From assembly GCF_003052585.1 (NCBI RefSeq), contig NZ_QASN01000002.1:248001-312000 (forward strand): DNA of 64,000 nucleotides, read 5' to 3'. Positions 1 through 10,401 of this stretch are shown here, one piece after another. The DNA is from Pseudomonas mangrovi (GTDB lineage Bacteria; Pseudomonadota; Gammaproteobacteria; Pseudomonadales; Pseudomonadaceae). Under the pieces are notes generated by a model. It was not told the origin of the DNA, did not search any database, and saw only the letters and a program-made list of their open reading frames with translations. Numbering within the stretch: position 1 is the stretch's first letter; each line of letters starts with the position of its first letter. The position numbers were made by a program, and so were the translations under genes.

Positions 1-67
1 CACCGTTTTCCACCACGGCCACGCGCGACTCCATCGGCGTGATGTTGATCAGGATTTCTTCGCTCAT
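1..67 (-). CDS. rng: Ribonuclease G, N-terminal fragment
   Basis: Only the first 22 codons are inside the window; the gene runs off the left edge. The translated start, MSEEILINITPMESRVAVVE, is the characteristic opening of RNase G (CafA), the RNase E paralogue that matures 16S rRNA and degrades some mRNAs. The start ATG is at 67. It lies 90 bases downstream of maf on the same strand, which matches the common mreBCD-maf-rng order in gammaproteobacteria, so it is probably co-transcribed with maf. The catalytic domain is not visible here. Confidence 0.85.
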   Translation of the reverse strand, partial: MSEEILINITPMESRVAVVENG

Positions 68-157
68 GGTTCTACTCGGGTGCCGGCGTGGCCGCAGCCA
101 GCCTTTGCTGAAGGTATGCAGGAGATTCTAGCGGCATGCGCGCCTGAGCCACAGGCT

Positions 158-748
158 CTAGCTCGCGGAACTGCACCAGCGCTTGAGACCAAATGCGTCG
201 AGAAGCTGCGCCGTTTCACATAACGGCAGACCCACCACGGCGGAATAGCTGCCGTGCAGCTGGCTGACGAACACCGCGCCCCAACCCTGGATCGCATAAC
301 CGCCGGCCTTGTCGCACGGCTCGCCGCTATCCCAGTAAGCCGCCGCTTCCGCATCGCCGATCTGGCGAAAACGCACCTCGCTGGCCACCAGCCGCACCTC
401 GCAGGCATCGCGACTGCGCAGGGCAACGGCAGTGAGCACCCGATGAGCGCGACCGGACAACGCAGCGAGCATCGCCAGCCCCTCACCACGACCGGCCGGC
501 TTGCCGAGCACCTGATCATCGAGCACGACGCTGGTATCGGCACCCAGCACGCAGGCATTCGAATCAGCCAGCGCGGCAAAACCGGCCTGCGCCTTCTCCC
601 GCGCGAGGCGCTGAACATAGACTTCAGGCGCCTCGCCGGGCAGCAGCGATTCGTCGATATCCACGTTCAGCAGGGAAAAGGGAGCGCCGATCTGCGCAAG
701 CAGCTCACGGCGGCGGGGAGAGGTCGAGGCGAGATACAGAGCGCCCAT
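158..748 (-). CDS. maf: Maf-family nucleoside triphosphate pyrophosphatase (dTTP/UTP type)
   Basis: The 196-residue protein has the expected size for Maf/YhdE enzymes, which hydrolyse dTTP, UTP and modified nucleotides to the monophosphate plus pyrophosphate in the cytoplasm. The N-terminal signature [11 protein letters not shown] (residues 7-17), the acidic active-site segment LGADTSV with Asp71, and the KAGGYAIQG block (147-155) are all present and in order. It sits between rng and the cell-shape genes on the same strand, the usual context for this family. The Maf assignment is secure; the exact substrate subtype (YhdE rather than YceF) is inferred from neighbours and the KAGGY motif. Confidence 0.93.
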   Translation of the reverse strand: MGALYLASTSPRRRELLAQIGAPFSLLNVDIDESLLPGEAPEVYVQRLAREKAQAGFAALADSNACVLGADTSVVLDDQVLGKPAGRGEGLAMLAALSGRAHRVLTAVALRSRDACEVRLVASEVRFRQIGDAEAAAYWDSGEPCDKAGGYAIQGWGAVFVSQLHGSYSAVVGLPLCETAQLLDAFGLKRWCSSAS

Positions 749-810
749 GCCGGGTCCTTGAGAAAAAACACGCGGCAGGTTCGCACATTCGCAAGAGTTC
801 GGGAAAGCAG

Positions 811-832
811 GCAGGGGGCCATTCCCCCCTGC
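811..832 (-). terminator. Stem-loop after the coiled-coil/PEGA-like gene
   Basis: An 8-bp perfect stem (gcaggggg / ccccctgc) with a 6-base loop lies just past the stop codon at 839 on the minus strand, and is followed by CTGCTTTCCC in the direction of transcription. The U tract is short, so termination may be partial and allow read-through into maf. Confidence 0.45.
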
Positions 833-838
833 GCACTG

Positions 839-2023
839 TCAGAACTTGAAGTGCACCACCTGATCACCCTGCAGCGACAGAGTGCGCTTCTGGGTGATGC
901 CACCAGAGATGACCTGGACATGGTAGACACCGCTGTCGAGGACCACCGAGACCGGCGTCGAACCGTGGTCCTGATCATTGATCAGGACCTGATCGTCGTA
1001 CTTGTTGCTGCGCACGATCAGCGAGTGGGTCTTGCTGTCGCACAGATCGTAGGGCACTTCGAGGATCGCACAGGCCATCATCTTCTTGGCGATGACCGTG
1101 GCCTTGACGTTGAGCTGAGCATTGACGGTGCCATCCAGATTCATGCTGGCCTGGGAGAAGTCCACCTTGGTCCGATAGCGGTACCAGTTCGGGCTCAGGG
1201 TCAGACTGTCGACCTGGTCGCTGATGTCTGCGGCGAGCACGCGCTGATAGTTGTCCAGCACCCACTGCGACATCCGCCCATCGTCACGCTGCTCGGCCAG
1301 ACAGGCAGCGAGGCTCTTGTTCGGCGAGCAGCGGAAGGACACCGACTCTTCGAACTGCAGGGTCTTGTCCAGCTTGCGAGCGATGGCCTGAATCTTCTTG
1401 CTGTTGCGCTCGCGCACCTCGGCAGCGAGCTGCGCGCGCAGGCGTTCGACATCACGCTCGGCCTGGGAAAACTTCAGATGTTGGCCGGCCAGGTCCTTCT
1501 CGATCGACTCGACACGCGCCAGCGCCGCGGCATGGTTGTCGGACTCGCGCTTGTACTCGCCCAGAAGACCATCGAGACGTTCGCTGTTGCTGCTTTCGCG
1601 AAAAAAATCTTCGACTTCCAGACGGATCAGTTTCTTGGCGTCGGCCAGCTGCATCTTGGCGGCGGTCTGGGCACTCTTTTCCACCCGCAGGGTGTCTTCG
1701 AGCTTCTGCCGCTCAAGCAGGATGCCATCCAGCTCGGCGATCTTGGCCGCCAGTTGCTCTTCACGCGGGGAACCCGGTTGCACCGCTGCAGCCGACGAGG
1801 CAGGAGTGCCCGATGTGGCGGTCTGTTTGGAGGAAGAGGATGAAGGGGCGGGTGAACTTTTCGCCGAGGTTGTCGTCTGAGAGGACTGCGGCGCCTGGGG
1901 GGCACCATCCGCCTGGCTTGGAGCGCTGCCCAGAAGCAGGGCCCAGGCGAGTCCGCCAACGGCGATCAGGGACAGGACGCGAATGCGGCCCGGTTTGGAA
2001 CAAATCGAAACATCAGCTTCCAT
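839..2023 (-). CDS. Exported coiled-coil protein with a PEGA-like C-terminal domain
   Basis: This 394-residue protein starts with a basic stretch and a hydrophobic segment (about 15-34) ending near a SQA-D cleavage-like site, so it is exported or anchored in the inner membrane. A Ser/Thr/Ala/Pro-rich low-complexity linker follows (about 40-85), then a long charged region with coiled-coil character (about 88-225). The last 60-70 residues are beta-rich with a PEGA-like pattern (DQVLINDQDHGSTPVSVVLD). Four Cys lie in the middle region, possibly two disulfides. It lies between mreD and maf on the same strand, so a cell-envelope role is plausible but not shown. I do not recognise a named family for the full protein. 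The start at 2023 has only a weak ribosome site. Confidence 0.8.
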   Translation of the reverse strand: MEADVSICSKPGRIRVLSLIAVGGLAWALLLGSAPSQADGAPQAPQSSQTTTSAKSSPAPSSSSSKQTATSGTPASSAAAVQPGSPREEQLAAKIAELDGILLERQKLEDTLRVEKSAQTAAKMQLADAKKLIRLEVEDFFRESSNSERLDGLLGEYKRESDNHAAALARVESIEKDLAGQHLKFSQAERDVERLRAQLAAEVRERNSKKIQAIARKLDKTLQFEESVSFRCSPNKSLAACLAEQRDDGRMSQWVLDNYQRVLAADISDQVDSLTLSPNWYRYRTKVDFSQASMNLDGTVNAQLNVKATVIAKKMMACAILEVPYDLCDSKTHSLIVRSNKYDDQVLINDQDHGSTPVSVVLDSGVYHVQVISGGITQKRTLSLQGDQVVHFKF

Positions 2024-2174
2024 AACCTACGTCGTCCCGTGCTCTTATGCTTTTGTCTGCCTGAATTCAGGAGCTTTCTACTGGCGGTCTGCCATGGATG
2101 GCGCATGATTTCAGAAAAGCCGTTGCGCATCAAGGCAAGCGCAGCGCTCCCCGGACACCCTCGCCGAACTCCCC

Positions 2175-2663
2175 TCAATACACCGCAAAACGCCGACGCA
2201 GCCATTGCAGCGCCACGTACAGCCACGGCCAGAGCAGGGCACTGGTCAGCGCCGGCAGCAGGAACAACAGCGTCGGCGGGCGATTGCCGGTCAGTGCGTT
2301 GAGCCACAGCTGGACCAGTTGGGCAAGCCCGAAGACCACCAGCAGCACCAGACTCTGCTGCCACAGCGGGAACATCCGCAACCGTCGCTGCAACGACTGC
2401 ACCATGAACAGACTGAGCGTAAGCACCAGGGCATTCTGGCCGAGCAGATCGCCATAGAGCACATCGGCTGCCAGGCCCAGGCACCAGGCGCTCAGCATGC
2501 CTACCCGATGCGGCAGATTGAGATTCCAGAACGCCAGCAGCATCGCCAGCCAGAGCGGCCGGCCGACCTGCATGAAATCCGGTAGCGGCATCACGCTGAG
2601 CAGCAGCCCGAGCAGCATGCTGAGCCAGATCACCCAGCCGTCACGGGACGTCGGTACCGGCAT
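2175..2663 (-). CDS. mreD: Rod shape-determining protein MreD
   Basis: MreD is a small polytopic inner-membrane protein of the Rod/elongasome complex that works with MreB, MreC, PBP2 and RodA in lateral cell-wall growth. This 162-residue protein is almost entirely hydrophobic with about five membrane segments and the usual MreD length. Its ATG overlaps the mreC stop by one base (TGATG), which indicates translational coupling. Gene order mreB-mreC-mreD on the minus strand confirms the call. A gap of about 150 bases with no gene follows before the coiled-coil/PEGA-like gene. Confidence 0.93.
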   Translation of the reverse strand: MPVPTSRDGWVIWLSMLLGLLLSVMPLPDFMQVGRPLWLAMLLAFWNLNLPHRVGMLSAWCLGLAADVLYGDLLGQNALVLTLSLFMVQSLQRRLRMFPLWQQSLVLLVVFGLAQLVQLWLNALTGNRPPTLLFLLPALTSALLWPWLYVALQWLRRRFAVY

Positions 2664-3586
2664 CAGCGAGCCTCCTCTACTGCATCCGCAGGGCTTTCCG
2701 GCACCTGCGCCGGCGGCACGGACGTCTCGCCCGCCGCCTTGCGATCCTCTTCCTCCTGCGCCTGCGCAGCATCTGCAGCACGCTGCTCGGCAGTACGGCC
2801 GTCAGTGAACACCAGCAACAGATAGCGACTGCGATTCAATGCCGCAGTGGGCACCGCTCGGACGATGGCGAACGGCTGACCGGAATCGTGGATGACCTCC
2901 TTCACCGTGGCCACCGGATAACCGGCCGGGAAGCGCTGACCGAGCCCTGAGCTGACCAGCAGATCGCCTTCCTTGACGTCAGCGGTGTCAGCGACATGGC
3001 GCAGCTCCAGGCTCTCCGGGTTGCCGGTACCCGTGGCAATCACCCGCAGACCATTGCGATTGATCTGCACCGGAATGCTGTGGGTGTTGTCGGTGAGCAG
3101 CAGCACCCGCGAGCTGTACGGCATGACTTCGACCACCTGGCCCATCAGGCCGCGCGCATCGAGCACCGGCTGGCCGAGAAAGACGCCATCGCGCCCCCCT
3201 TTGTCGATGATGATGCGATGCGAGAAGGGATTCGGGTCGACACCGATCAGCTCGCTGACCAGAACCTCGTCATCGACCAGCGCGGCCGAGTTGAGCAACT
3301 CGCGCAGGCGCACGTTCTGCTCGGTAAGAGCCGCCAGTCGCTGCAGCCGGCGCTGCATCAGCAACGCCTCGGCCTTGAGCTTCTCGTTTTCCGCAAGCAG
3401 CTCGCTATGGCTGGTGAACTGGGCACTAACGGTGTTCCAGGCGCGCACCGGCATGTCGGTGACCCAGTAGAACTCCATCAGCACCAGCCCCATTGCCGCG
3501 CGAAACTGCTTGAGTCCGGAGAACCGCGCGTCGACCACCATCAGCGCAGCCGAAAGCACCACCAGCACCAGCAGGCGGCCTCCCAA
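2663..3586 (-). CDS. mreC: Rod shape-determining protein MreC
   Basis: MreC is a bitopic periplasmic scaffold linking MreB to the cell-wall synthases. The sequence shows one N-terminal membrane helix (about residues 3-21), a coiled coil (about 60-95, LLAENEKLKAEALLMQRRLQ) and the periplasmic beta-barrel region with DPNPFSHRIIIDKG, then an acidic C-tail. The given start is a TTG at 3586. The reading frame continues upstream, where INRLFGKGPAL matches the usual MreC N-terminus. A strong AGGAG (3621-3625) is followed after six bases by ATC at 3616 and not by ATG, GTG or TTG. The true start may therefore be the ATC at 3616 (see findings). It overlaps mreD by one base. Confidence 0.9.
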   Translation of the reverse strand: MGGRLLVLVVLSAALMVVDARFSGLKQFRAAMGLVLMEFYWVTDMPVRAWNTVSAQFTSHSELLAENEKLKAEALLMQRRLQRLAALTEQNVRLRELLNSAALVDDEVLVSELIGVDPNPFSHRIIIDKGGRDGVFLGQPVLDARGLMGQVVEVMPYSSRVLLLTDNTHSIPVQINRNGLRVIATGTGNPESLELRHVADTADVKEGDLLVSSGLGQRFPAGYPVATVKEVIHDSGQPFAIVRAVPTAALNRSRYLLLVFTDGRTAEQRAADAAQAQEEEDRKAAGETSVPPAQVPESPADAVEEAR

Positions 3587-3708
3587 TGCAGGGCCTTTGC
3601 CAAACAGGCGGTTGATGGCGCGCTCCTTTGTAGGCTGAATTCACTGGCAGCGAGCGTCTTGCAGGCGCTCGCATGCCGAAGGTCGCCACAAACCGGCGAC
3701 CCGACCGA

Positions 3709-4794
<1,086 letters not shown>

Positions 4795-4812
4795 CTAACA
4801 ACCGCAAGGACT

Positions 4813-4840
4813 TTGGGCAAGGCGGCCGATGTGGTAGATT
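4813..4840 (+). promoter_or_regulatory. Candidate sigma70 promoter in the mreB-gatC divergent region
   Basis: The 192-base interval 4747-4938 separates the divergent mreB and gatC genes and must hold promoters for both. On the plus strand TTGGGC (4813-4818) and TAGATT (4835-4840) are spaced 16 bases apart, a plausible sigma70 promoter for gatCAB. The assignment rests on consensus resemblance only. Confidence 0.3.
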
Positions 4841-4938
4841 TCCGGGCTTTCGACCTGTCGAGGGCAGGCACGACGGGCGCTTCAGCGACCCGACAACGCC
4901 CTCGCGACCGCCCGCAAGCATTCCACTGGAGACCCCCG

Positions 4939-5226
4939 ATGGCGCTTGAACGCTCCGACGTGGAAAAGATCGCTCACCTGGCCCGCCTCGGCCTGGCCGA
5001 AGACGACCTGCCACGCACCACCGCGACCCTCAACAACATCCTCGGCCTGATCGACGCCATGCAGGCGGTCGACACCGATGGCGTCGAGCCGCTCGCCCAT
5101 CCGCTGGAAACCACCCAGCGCCTGCGCGCCGACGCGGTCAGCGAGCAGAACCAGCGCGACGCCTACCAGGCCATCGCCCCCGCCGTCGAGAACGGCCTCT
5201 ACCTCGTGCCGAAAGTCATCGAATAA
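4939..5226 (+). CDS. gatC: Aspartyl/glutamyl-tRNA amidotransferase subunit C
   Basis: GatC is the small helical subunit that wraps around GatA and GatB and stabilises the tRNA-dependent amidotransferase. The 95-residue product (start ATG at 4939) has the family pattern, including [23 protein letters not shown] and VEPLAHP. The reading frame is open far upstream, but this start gives the canonical length and N-terminus ([17 protein letters not shown]). It is the first gene of gatCAB, 16 bases ahead of gatA. Confidence 0.95.
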   Translation: MALERSDVEKIAHLARLGLAEDDLPRTTATLNNILGLIDAMQAVDTDGVEPLAHPLETTQRLRADAVSEQNQRDAYQAIAPAVENGLYLVPKVIE

Positions 5227-5242
5227 AAGGAAAGGGTTTCCC

Positions 5243-6694
5243 ATGCACCAGCTGACCCTGGCCGAGATCGCCCGCGGCCTCGCCGACAAGCGCTTCTCCT
5301 CGGTGGAACTGACCACCGCCCTGCTCGCGCGCATCGCGCAGCTCGACCCCCAGCTCAACAGCTTCATCACCGTCACCGAAGAGCAGGCGCTGGCGCAGGC
5401 CCGTGCCGCCGACGCACGCCGCGCCGCGGGCGAGGACGGCGCCCTGCTCGGCGCGCCCATCGCCCACAAGGATCTGTTCTGCACGAAAGACGTGCTGACC
5501 AGCTGCGGCTCGAAAATCCTCACTGGCTTCAAGGCGCCCTATGACGCCACGGTCGTCGAGAAGCTCGCCACAGCCGGTAGCGTCAGCCTCGGCAAGCTGA
5601 ATATGGACGAATTCGCCATGGGCTCGGCCAACGAATCCAGCCACTACGGCCCGGTGAAGAACCCCTGGGACCTGACCCGCGTGCCGGGCGGCTCCTCGGG
5701 TGGCTCGGCCGCTGCGGTGGCGGCGCGGCTGATTCCGGCGGCGACCGGCACCGACACCGGTGGCTCGATTCGCCAGCCGGCCGCACTGACCAACCTCACC
5801 GGCCTCAAGCCGACCTACGGCCGCGTTTCCCGCTGGGGCATGATCGCCTACGCCTCCAGCCTCGATCAGGGCGGCCCCTTGGCCCGCACGGCAGAGGACT
5901 GCGCACTGATACTGCAGGCCATCGCCGGTTTCGATGCCAAGGATTCGACCTGCGTCGATCAGCCAGTCGACGACTACCTGGCCACCCTTGGCCAGCCGCT
6001 GAATGGCTTGCGCATCGGCCTGCCGAAGGAATATTTCGGCGCCGGCCTGGATGCGCGCATCGGCGAGAAGGTCATGGCGGTGGTCGAGGAGCTGAAGAAG
6101 CTCGGCGCGACCGTCAAACAGATTTCCCTGCCGAACATGCAGCACGCCATTCCGGCCTACTACGTGATCGCCCCGGCCGAAGCCAGCAGCAACCTGTCGC
6201 GCTTCGACGGCGTGCGCTTCGGCTATCGCTGCGAAAACCCGCAGAACCTCGAGGACCTGTACAAGCGTTCGCGCGCCGAAGGCTTCGGCGCCGAAGTGAA
6301 GCGCCGCATCATGGTCGGCACCTACGCGCTCTCGGCCGGCTACTACGACGCCTACTACCTGAAGGCGCAGAAGATCCGCCGGCTGATCAAGAACGACTTC
6401 GTCCGCGCCTTCGAAGAGGTCGACCTGATCCTCGGCCCGACCACGCCGAACCTGGCGTGGAAGCTCGGCGAGAAGAACGACGACCCGGTTGCGGCGTACC
6501 TGGAAGACATCTACACCATCACCGCCAACCTCGCCGGAGTCCCCGGCCTGTCGATGCCGGCCGGCTTCGTCGACGGCCTGCCGGTGGGTGTGCAGTTGCT
6601 CGGCAACTACTTCCAGGAAGCTCGTCTGCTCAACGTCGCACACCAGTATCAGCAGGTCAGCGACTGGCACACACAAGCTCCGAGCGGCTTCTGA
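5243..6694 (+). CDS. gatA: Aspartyl/glutamyl-tRNA amidotransferase subunit A
   Basis: GatA is the glutaminase/amidase subunit. It releases ammonia from Gln and channels it to GatB for conversion of Glu-tRNA(Gln) or Asp-tRNA(Asn). The 483-residue length is typical. The amidase signature is intact: a catalytic Lys in [10 protein letters not shown], the Gly/Ser-rich [13 protein letters not shown] block, and [12 protein letters not shown] containing the cis-Ser and the nucleophilic Ser. The start at 5243 follows an AAAGGAAAGGG ribosome site, and gatB begins 14 bases after the stop. As Pseudomonas also has GlnRS, the usual role is Asn-tRNA formation, but that is inferred. Confidence 0.97.
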   Translation: MHQLTLAEIARGLADKRFSSVELTTALLARIAQLDPQLNSFITVTEEQALAQARAADARRAAGEDGALLGAPIAHKDLFCTKDVLTSCGSKILTGFKAPYDATVVEKLATAGSVSLGKLNMDEFAMGSANESSHYGPVKNPWDLTRVPGGSSGGSAAAVAARLIPAATGTDTGGSIRQPAALTNLTGLKPTYGRVSRWGMIAYASSLDQGGPLARTAEDCALILQAIAGFDAKDSTCVDQPVDDYLATLGQPLNGLRIGLPKEYFGAGLDARIGEKVMAVVEELKKLGATVKQISLPNMQHAIPAYYVIAPAEASSNLSRFDGVRFGYRCENPQNLEDLYKRSRAEGFGAEVKRRIMVGTYALSAGYYDAYYLKAQKIRRLIKNDFVRAFEEVDLILGPTTPNLAWKLGEKNDDPVAAYLEDIYTITANLAGVPGLSMPAGFVDGLPVGVQLLGNYFQEARLLNVAHQYQQVSDWHTQAPSGF

Positions 6695-6708
6695 GGAAGG
6701 ACTAGCAC

Positions 6709-8157
6709 ATGCAATGGGAAACCGTCATCGGGCTGGAAATCCACGCCCAGCTCAGCACCCGGTCGAAGATCTTCTCCGGCAGCGCCACCACCTTCGGTGC
6801 CGAGCCCAACACCCAGGCCAGCCTGGTTGACCTGGGCATGCCCGGCACCCTGCCGGTACTCAACGCCGAAGCGGTGCGCATGGCCTGCAAGTTCGGCCTG
6901 GCCATCGACGCGCATATCGCGCCGCAGAACGTCTTCGCCCGCAAGAACTACTTCTACCCGGACCTGCCCAAGGGCTATCAGACCAGCCAGATGGATCACC
7001 CCATCGTCGGCAAGGGCTTCCTCGACATCACCCTGGAAGACGGCACCACCAAGCGCATCGGCATCACCCGCGCGCACCTGGAAGAGGACGCCGGCAAGAG
7101 CCTGCACGAAGACTTCCACGGCATGAGTGGCATCGACCTGAACCGCGCCGGCACGCCACTGCTGGAAATCGTTTCCGAGCCGGACATCCGTTCGGCCAAG
7201 GAAGCGGTGGCCTATGTCAAAGCCATCCATGCCCTGGTGCGCTACCTCGGCATCTGCGACGGCAACATGGCCGAAGGCTCGCTGCGCTGCGACTGCAACG
7301 TCTCGGTACGGCCGAAAGGCCAGGCCGAGTTCGGCACCCGCGCCGAGATCAAGAACGTCAACTCGTTCCGTTTCATCGAGAAGGCGATCAACCATGAGGT
7401 ACAGCGGCAGATCGAACTGATCGAGGACGGCGGCAAAGTGGTGCAGGAAACCCGCCTGTACGACCCGAACAAGGACCAGACGCGCTCCATGCGCAGCAAG
7501 GAAGAGGCCAACGACTACCGCTACTTCCCCTGCCCGGATCTGCTGCCGGTGGTGATCGAGCAGAGCTTCCTCGACGAGGTGCGCGCCAGCCTGCCGGAGC
7601 TGCCGGTGCAGAAGCGTGAACGCTTCGAGGCGCAGTTCGGTCTGTCTGCCTATGACGCCACGGTGCTGGCCGCCAGTCGTGAACTGGCCGACTACTTCGA
7701 GGCAGTCAACACCGTATGCGGCGACGCCAAGCTGGCCGCCAACTGGGTAATGGGCGAGCTGTCCAGCCTGCTCAACAAGGACAACCTCGATATCGAGCAG
7801 TCACCCGTGTCGGCCGAGCAGCTGGGCGGGATGATCCTGCGCATCAAGGACAACACCATCAGTGGCAAGATCGCCAAGATGGTCTTCGAGGCCCTGGCCG
7901 CCGGTGAAGGCGCCAGCGCCGATGAAGTGATCGAGAAGAAAGGCCTCAAGCAGGTCACCGACTCCGGCGCCATCGAAAGCATGCTGGATGAAGTGCTGGC
8001 GGCCAACGCCGAACAGGTCGAACAGTACCGCGCCAGCGACGAAGCCAAGCGCGGCAAGATGTTCGGCTTCTTCGTCGGCCAGGCGATGAAGGCCTCGAAA
8101 GGCAAGGCCAACCCCGGCCAGGTCAACGAGCTGCTGAAGAAGAAGCTGGAGGGGTGA
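6709..8157 (+). CDS. gatB: Aspartyl/glutamyl-tRNA amidotransferase subunit B
   Basis: GatB is the kinase/amidotransferase subunit that phosphorylates the misacylated Glu or Asp on tRNA and transfers ammonia. The protein (482 residues) starts with [20 protein letters not shown], contains [14 protein letters not shown] and [15 protein letters not shown], and ends with the helical YqeY-like tail (about 330-482) that contacts tRNA. It completes the gatCAB operon. Just past the stop are two hairpins without clear U tracts (for example a 7-bp stem at 8167-8184) and then a repeat array. Confidence 0.97.
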   Translation: MQWETVIGLEIHAQLSTRSKIFSGSATTFGAEPNTQASLVDLGMPGTLPVLNAEAVRMACKFGLAIDAHIAPQNVFARKNYFYPDLPKGYQTSQMDHPIVGKGFLDITLEDGTTKRIGITRAHLEEDAGKSLHEDFHGMSGIDLNRAGTPLLEIVSEPDIRSAKEAVAYVKAIHALVRYLGICDGNMAEGSLRCDCNVSVRPKGQAEFGTRAEIKNVNSFRFIEKAINHEVQRQIELIEDGGKVVQETRLYDPNKDQTRSMRSKEEANDYRYFPCPDLLPVVIEQSFLDEVRASLPELPVQKRERFEAQFGLSAYDATVLAASRELADYFEAVNTVCGDAKLAANWVMGELSSLLNKDNLDIEQSPVSAEQLGGMILRIKDNTISGKIAKMVFEALAAGEGASADEVIEKKGLKQVTDSGAIESMLDEVLAANAEQVEQYRASDEAKRGKMFGFFVGQAMKASKGKANPGQVNELLKKKLEG

Positions 8158-8263
8158 GCCGGGCGAGCCAACGCCTGCGTTGGCCCGGCGAGCGACCGGC
8201 CATGGATGACCGGGCCGGGGCTTCAGGATAAAGCCGCCGCCGCGACAGGGACGTCTACTCCGA

Positions 8264-8512
8264 CGCAGGGTGGATGACGCCCTTCTCGTCCACCAGGCAA
8301 TTGCGCAGCGGTGGACGGATCAAGCGTCGTCCACCCTACGGGGTTTCGGCTGCTCGCGGAGCCGGCCCGACGTAGGGTGGATGACGCTCTTTTCATCCAC
8401 CAAGCAAATTGCGCAACGGTGGACGGATGAAGCGTCGTCCACCCTACGCAGCCCCAAGCCAATCAACGCTGCCGGCCCGGCGTAGGGTGGATGACGCTCT
8501 TTTCATCCACCA
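8264..8512. repeat. Tandem REPIN-like palindromic repeat array (three copies)
   Basis: The 424-base gene-free interval 8158-8581 is mostly this array. Copies at about 8266-8340 and 8371-8448 are full palindromic units: a left arm gtagggtggatgacgc, a spacer, and a right arm gcgtcgtccaccctac. The copy at 8481-8512 is a left half only. Copy 1 has several substitutions and copies 2 and 3 share the left arm exactly. The arms recur in altered form near 29.4 and 32.6 kb. The form fits REP doublets (REPINs) mobilised in trans by a RAYT transposase; no such gene is in the window. Confidence 0.8.
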
Positions 8513-8581
8513 CGGCCATTGCAGCGCGGCCACTGAAGCAGAAGCGCCCGCTGCACATCCACATCAGGAGCGACCCCATCC

Positions 8582-8947
8582 ATGTTCAGAAGCCTCATTC
8601 TCTTCAGCCTGCTCGCCATGCTCGCCGGCTGCTCGACCATCGGCGGAGTCGGTTCGAGCGAAACCGGCAAGGCTTCCTGGTACGGCCCCCAGCACCATGG
8701 CAAGCGCACCGCCAGCGGCGAGCGCTTCGATCAGAACGCGCTGACCGCCGCCCACCGCGAATTACCTTTCGGCAGCCGGGTGCGTGTCACCAATCTGAAC
8801 AACGACCGCAGCGTGGTAGTGCGCATCAATGACCGCGGCCCCTATGCCCGCGGCCGCATCATCGATGTTTCGCGTGCAGCGGCGCAGGCGCTGGACATGG
8901 TCCGCGCGGGGGTGGTGCCGGTTCGCGTGGAACGTCTCGGCGACTGA
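8582..8947 (+). CDS. Small RlpA-like lipoprotein (double-psi beta-barrel)
   Basis: A 121-residue lipoprotein with signal peptide and lipobox (LAGC, Cys near residue 17), followed directly by a double-psi beta-barrel domain. The motifs [30 protein letters not shown] and [10 protein letters not shown] are the hallmark of the RlpA family of lytic transglycosylases that cut denuded glycan strands at septa. The C-terminal SPOR domain found in full-length RlpA is absent, so septal targeting must differ or be missing. The Asp of NDRGP, needed for activity in RlpA, is present. It stands alone between the repeat array and the cation exchanger. Confidence 0.88.
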   Translation: MFRSLILFSLLAMLAGCSTIGGVGSSETGKASWYGPQHHGKRTASGERFDQNALTAAHRELPFGSRVRVTNLNNDRSVVVRINDRGPYARGRIIDVSRAAAQALDMVRAGVVPVRVERLGD

Positions 8948-9072
8948 TACGGACAAAGCCTCAGGCGCCGACCTCCGTCCGCTCGGCGGCCGCCTGGCAA
9001 ACTCGCTGCCGGCACTGGCGTCCGCCAGGCAGATCGCTATCCTATGGCACCTTTTTTCAGAGAGCCCGCAAC

Positions 9073-10161
9073 ATGACTCCGATGACCTTCGTCTATCTGA
9101 TCGCCGGCCTGGTCCTGCTCGTCGTTGGCGCCGAGGTACTGGTGCGCGGCGCAGCACGCCTGGCCGCCCAGTTCGGCATTCCACCACTGGTGATCGGCCT
9201 GACCGTGGTCGCCTTCGGCACCAGCGCGCCGGAAACTGCGGTCAGCGTGCAGGCGGCCTGGGCCGGCAGCGGCGACCTGGCGATTGGCAACGTGATCGGC
9301 TCGAACATCGCCAACGTCCTGCTGATCCTCGGGATCACCGCGCTGATCGCCCCATTGATCGTCTCGCGCCAACTGATTCGCCTGGATGTACCGATCATGA
9401 TCGGCGCCAGCTTCGTCGTGTTCGGCCTGGCCTGGGACGGCTCGCTGAGCCGTCTGGACGGCGCCCTGCTGTTCGCCGGCGTGATCGCCTACACCGCATT
9501 CCTGATCATCAGCAGTCGCCGTGCCGGCAAGGCGAGCGAAGAGGACGACGAGTTCGCCAAGGAGTTCGGCCTGCATGAAGCGCCCAAGCCCTACGCCTGG
9601 GTAATCAACCTGGGCCTGCTGATCGCTGGCCTGGTGCTGCTGGTCGGCGGCTCCAACCTGCTGGTCGAAGGCGCCGTCACCCTGGCTCGTGCGCTGGGTC
9701 TGTCGGAGCTGGTCATCGGCCTGACCGTCATCGCCATCGGCACCTCGCTGCCAGAGCTGGCCACCTCGGTCATTGCCGCCTACAAGGGCGAACGCGACAT
9801 CGCCGTGGGCAACATCGTCGGCAGCAACATCTTCAACCTGCTGTGCGTGCTCGGGCTGGCATCGCTGGTCTCGCCGACCGCGATCTCGGTATCGCCCACG
9901 GCGCTGGCTTTCGACTTCCCGGTGATGATCGCGGTGGCCGTTGCCTGCCTGCCGATCTTCTTCGCCGGCTACCGGATCAACCGCTGGGAAGGGCTGCTGT
10001 TTGTCGCCTACTACGCCGCCTACACCGGCTACCTGGTGCTGTTCAACACCGGCCGGCCGTTCGCCGAGACCTTTGGCGAAGCCATGCTCGGTTACGTGGT
10101 CCCGCTGACCGCCATCACCCTGCTGGTGATTGCCGCACGCGCCTGGCACAAGCAGAGGTAG
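9073..10161 (+). CDS. Calcium/sodium antiporter (CaCA family, YrbG-like)
   Basis: The 362-residue polytopic inner-membrane protein has the internal two-fold repeat of the Ca2+/cation antiporter family. Two alpha-repeats are visible, VIGLTVVAFGTSAPE (about residues 40-54) and VIGLTVIAIGTSLPE (about 216-230), each followed by a GNVIGSN or GNIVGSN segment. These hold the acidic ion-coordinating residues. Family members exchange Ca2+ for Na+ or H+. It has no obvious operon partner. The stop codon lies inside an intergenic palindromic repeat. Confidence 0.93.
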   Translation: MTPMTFVYLIAGLVLLVVGAEVLVRGAARLAAQFGIPPLVIGLTVVAFGTSAPETAVSVQAAWAGSGDLAIGNVIGSNIANVLLILGITALIAPLIVSRQLIRLDVPIMIGASFVVFGLAWDGSLSRLDGALLFAGVIAYTAFLIISSRRAGKASEEDDEFAKEFGLHEAPKPYAWVINLGLLIAGLVLLVGGSNLLVEGAVTLARALGLSELVIGLTVIAIGTSLPELATSVIAAYKGERDIAVGNIVGSNIFNLLCVLGLASLVSPTAISVSPTALAFDFPVMIAVAVACLPIFFAGYRINRWEGLLFVAYYAAYTGYLVLFNTGRPFAETFGEAMLGYVVPLTAITLLVIAARAWHKQR

Positions 10162-10190
10162 GTTGGCGCCGAGCGAAGCGAGGCCCAACA
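10159..10190. repeat. Short palindromic intergenic repeat overlapping the antiporter stop codon
   Basis: The sequence gttggcgccgagcg-aagc-gaggcccaac forms an imperfect palindrome beginning at the TAG stop of the cation exchanger. Its form is that of dispersed pseudomonad repeats; it could also act as an mRNA 3'-end hairpin. Only one copy is in this window. Confidence 0.5.
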
Positions 10191-10401
10191 GCACCCTGCT
10201 GTTCGCCGCGGTGAACTGGACAAACCCGCGGCAGCGCAACGGCGCAACCGTCGTGCGCTGAGGCTTTTGTTGAGCGGCCTCGCAGGTTTACCAAAGCACT
10301 ATGGAAGGGGCAGTACGGCCGGCGCATAATCGCCCGCTCTGCCCGGACCGGCACGCTCGTGCCCGTCCATCGTGAACCGCAGCCCCCTGCAAGGACGCCC
10401 C

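Noticed and set aside
254..1843. A 529-codon plus-strand frame over maf and the coiled-coil gene
   Set aside because: It crosses two well-supported minus-strand genes and their intergenic space, and its product has no coherent domain.
8158..8581. Possible CRISPR-like array because of regularly repeated units
   Set aside because: Only three units, with inverted arms and diverged copies, no uniform direct repeats with unique spacers, and no cas genes nearby. It fits REP doublets.
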